Origin: Podospora bellae-mahoneyi | Lineage: Eukaryota > Ascomycota > Sordariomycetes > Sordariales > Podosporaceae | Direction: 5' to 3' | Length of the DNA: 64,000 nt | Assembly (NCBI RefSeq): GCF_035222275.1 | Contig: NC_085883.1 | Coordinates: 2,480,001 to 2,544,000, forward strand | In this document: one piece after another, positions 63,040-64,000 of the stretch | Layout of the letters: each line of letters opens with the position of its first letter | Position numbering within the stretch: position 1 is the first letter of the stretch | Program-made: the position numbers and the translations under genes | Notes under the pieces: model-generated | Databases searched by the model: none | What the model was told of the DNA's origin: nothing | What the model saw: the letters and a program-made list of their open reading frames with translations, nothing else

Positions 63040-63717
63040 ATCACCCCCTCCCCTCGTCGGAACTGCTCTTTGAGCCTCGTCAACATTTCTTCTTTTAAGA
63101 ATTTTAACAATCTCCCCTCTCAACCCCCCCCTTCAGCTCTACCTTCACAGGTTGAACTGAACTACAGCACCCAGCTTTCCAGCTCGCGCTCCGGTTCACA
63201 TCCCACCACCGCCATTCCCGGCCCAGACTTTTCAGTCTTCACCACGGATTCACATCAGTCATCATGGACTCCCTCCAGTACCTCGAGCCTGCCGGCACAT
63301 TCCGCGCATCAACAGCCCCCACAGAATCTCAGCTTGCCCCAACAGGACTTCGTCTTGTTCGATTCGCCGATCAATCATCGTCCACATAGTAGCCGTACTA
63401 CATCGCAACCTTCTGCCCACGGAGGTGTAAATCAACCACAGCAATATCGTAATCAGCCGCTCTTCCCGCAGCAGATCCCATCGCCATCACTGCAGAATCA
63501 GCGAGTTGCGAACATCATCCAGGCAACCGGCCACTCCACGACTTCATCGGCATTCACCAATCGGTTTACTACACAGAACTCGCGCCCATCGCCGCAACAG
63601 TTCTACGCCTCGTCCGCTCCATCTTCGTCTGTTGCTTTGAACATTCCCAAGCAACGCCAGCACCGCCCACCCGTTCCTCTGTTTCCACAAGGTCCCGGCG
63701 GCGTGCCACCAGGCAAG
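63040..63717 (+). other. Stop-free, AUG-less N-terminal extension frame of the cpc-1-type gene
   Basis: From the base after uORF1 to the main ATG there are 226 codons in the bZIP frame with neither stop nor AUG. The translation is protein-like: Gln/Ser/Pro-rich with non-repetitive islands such as LPQQDFVLFDSPINHRP, NQRVANIIQATGHSTTSSAF and SRPSPQQFYASSAPSSSVAL. Near-cognate codons in frame upstream of uORF2 include TTG 63070, ATT 63085 and CTG 63157. Neurospora cpc-1 and homologues in Pezizomycotina are reported to keep such an extension with conserved near-cognate starts. Use in this organism is inference. Confidence 0.65.
63264..63389 (+). promoter_or_regulatory. uORF2 of cpc-1-type leader, 41 codons
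   Basis: ATG 63264 to TAG 63387-63389 encodes 41 residues starting MDSLQYLEP. It lies in a different frame from the extension described at 63040, so this stretch is read in two frames if both are translated. By order it corresponds to the inhibitory last uORF of GCN4-type leaders; the second uORF of Neurospora cpc-1 is of similar length. Confidence 0.7.
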
Positions 63718-64000
63718 ATGAACATTCAAGGTAATTTCACTCTGCAACACCACCTTGCTCGCCACAGAGGCTCACACATGAGATCAGACCTGGATTTGGA
63801 CGACTTCACCGCCTTTGAGGGCGGTGCGTCTACCACGTACTCGTCGCCAGCTCTCCCGACTGTCTTCGATCTGAGCTCCAGCGTCTCGAGCACGGGGCAA
63901 AACCTGGCCACCGTCTCTCCTCAAGAGCTCATGATGAACGAGCCCTTCATGTCAGCACCCAACTCCACTGCTTTCACCGCTTTGACTTCGCCATCGCTGT
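63718..64000 (+). CDS. cpc-1: CPC1/GCN4-type bZIP transcription factor, 5' part
   Basis: Main ATG 63718 encodes MNIQ, then a 57-nt intron (63731-63787) joins to exon 2, which runs open off the window. Residues read MNIQDLDLDDFTAFEGG, then TVFDLSSSVSS, TVSPQELMMNEPFMSAPNST and AFTALTSPS. This acidic/aromatic opening followed by a SAPNST-type segment resembles the activation region of fungal CPC1 proteins; the bZIP itself lies outside the window. The protein should activate amino-acid biosynthetic genes during starvation. The identification rests mainly on leader architecture: an AUG-less leader of about 690 nt after a two-codon uORF1, and a 41-codon uORF2. The main AUG could in part be bypassed in favour of the extended form. 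Confidence 0.75.
   Translation, partial: MNIQGNFTLQHHLARHRGSHMRSDLDLDDFTAFEGGASTTYSSPALPTVFDLSSSVSSTGQNLATVSPQELMMNEPFMSAPNSTAFTALTSPSL

Overview
The window is nuclear DNA of a filamentous ascomycete, most likely a Sordariomycete (Sordariales-like). The evidence is short introns of about 48-81 nt with GTRAGT-type donors, CTAAC branch sites and CAG/TAG acceptors; widely spaced monocistronic genes; a four-copy polyubiquitin gene with one extra Gln; a GH74 enzyme with a fungal CBM1; and a cpc-1-type leader at the right edge. I see no bacterial, viral or transposon genes, no CRISPR array and no rRNA or convincing tRNA gene. I joined exons by hand from splice signals and reading-frame continuity.

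Layout. 1-3.3 kb: two divergent mannosyltransferase genes, a Kre2/Ktr family GT15 (cut by the left edge) and a CAP59/CMT1-like GT69. 4.1-11.3 kb: a divergent carbohydrate pair, a secreted GH74 xyloglucanase with CBM1 and a LacZ-like GH2 beta-galactosidase. 12.1-13.1 kb: polyubiquitin. 15.4-16.1 kb: a small secreted protein with six acidic decapeptide repeats. 17.7-20.3 kb: a Zn2Cys6 regulator with a 4.2 kb gene-free upstream region. 24.5-26.2 kb: protein farnesyltransferase beta subunit. 31.0-31.8 kb: a short two-exon gene for a degenerate double-stranded-RNA-binding-like protein inside an otherwise gene-poor 8 kb. 34.4-35.9 kb: GDP-mannose pyrophosphorylase. 36.5-39.8 kb: HIR1/HIRA histone chaperone, divergent from an ETP1/BRAP2-type RING protein (40.5-42.7 kb). 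44.6-47.0 kb: glycerol-3-phosphate acyltransferase. 47.6-48.6 kb: an unresolved membrane-protein candidate. 49.8-51.1 kb: SRP40/Nopp140-like nucleolar protein. 54.9-57.2 kb: ADGF/ADA2-type adenosine deaminase. 58.9-60.6 kb: a membrane protein of unknown function. 63.0-64.0 kb: the leader and start of a cpc-1/GCN4-type bZIP regulator.

Functional links are limited. GDP-mannose pyrophosphorylase makes the donor used by GT15 enzymes and probably by the GT69 protein, but it lies about 31 kb away. GH74 and GH2 could act on successive products of galactosylated xyloglucan. The other genes are unrelated housekeeping functions.

The most notable region is the right end. A two-codon uORF, a 41-codon uORF and a stop-free frame of about 226 codons lie upstream of the first in-frame AUG of the bZIP gene, with a TGACTCA element in the promoter. 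This matches the leader design reported for Neurospora cpc-1, where near-cognate start codons may add an N-terminal extension.
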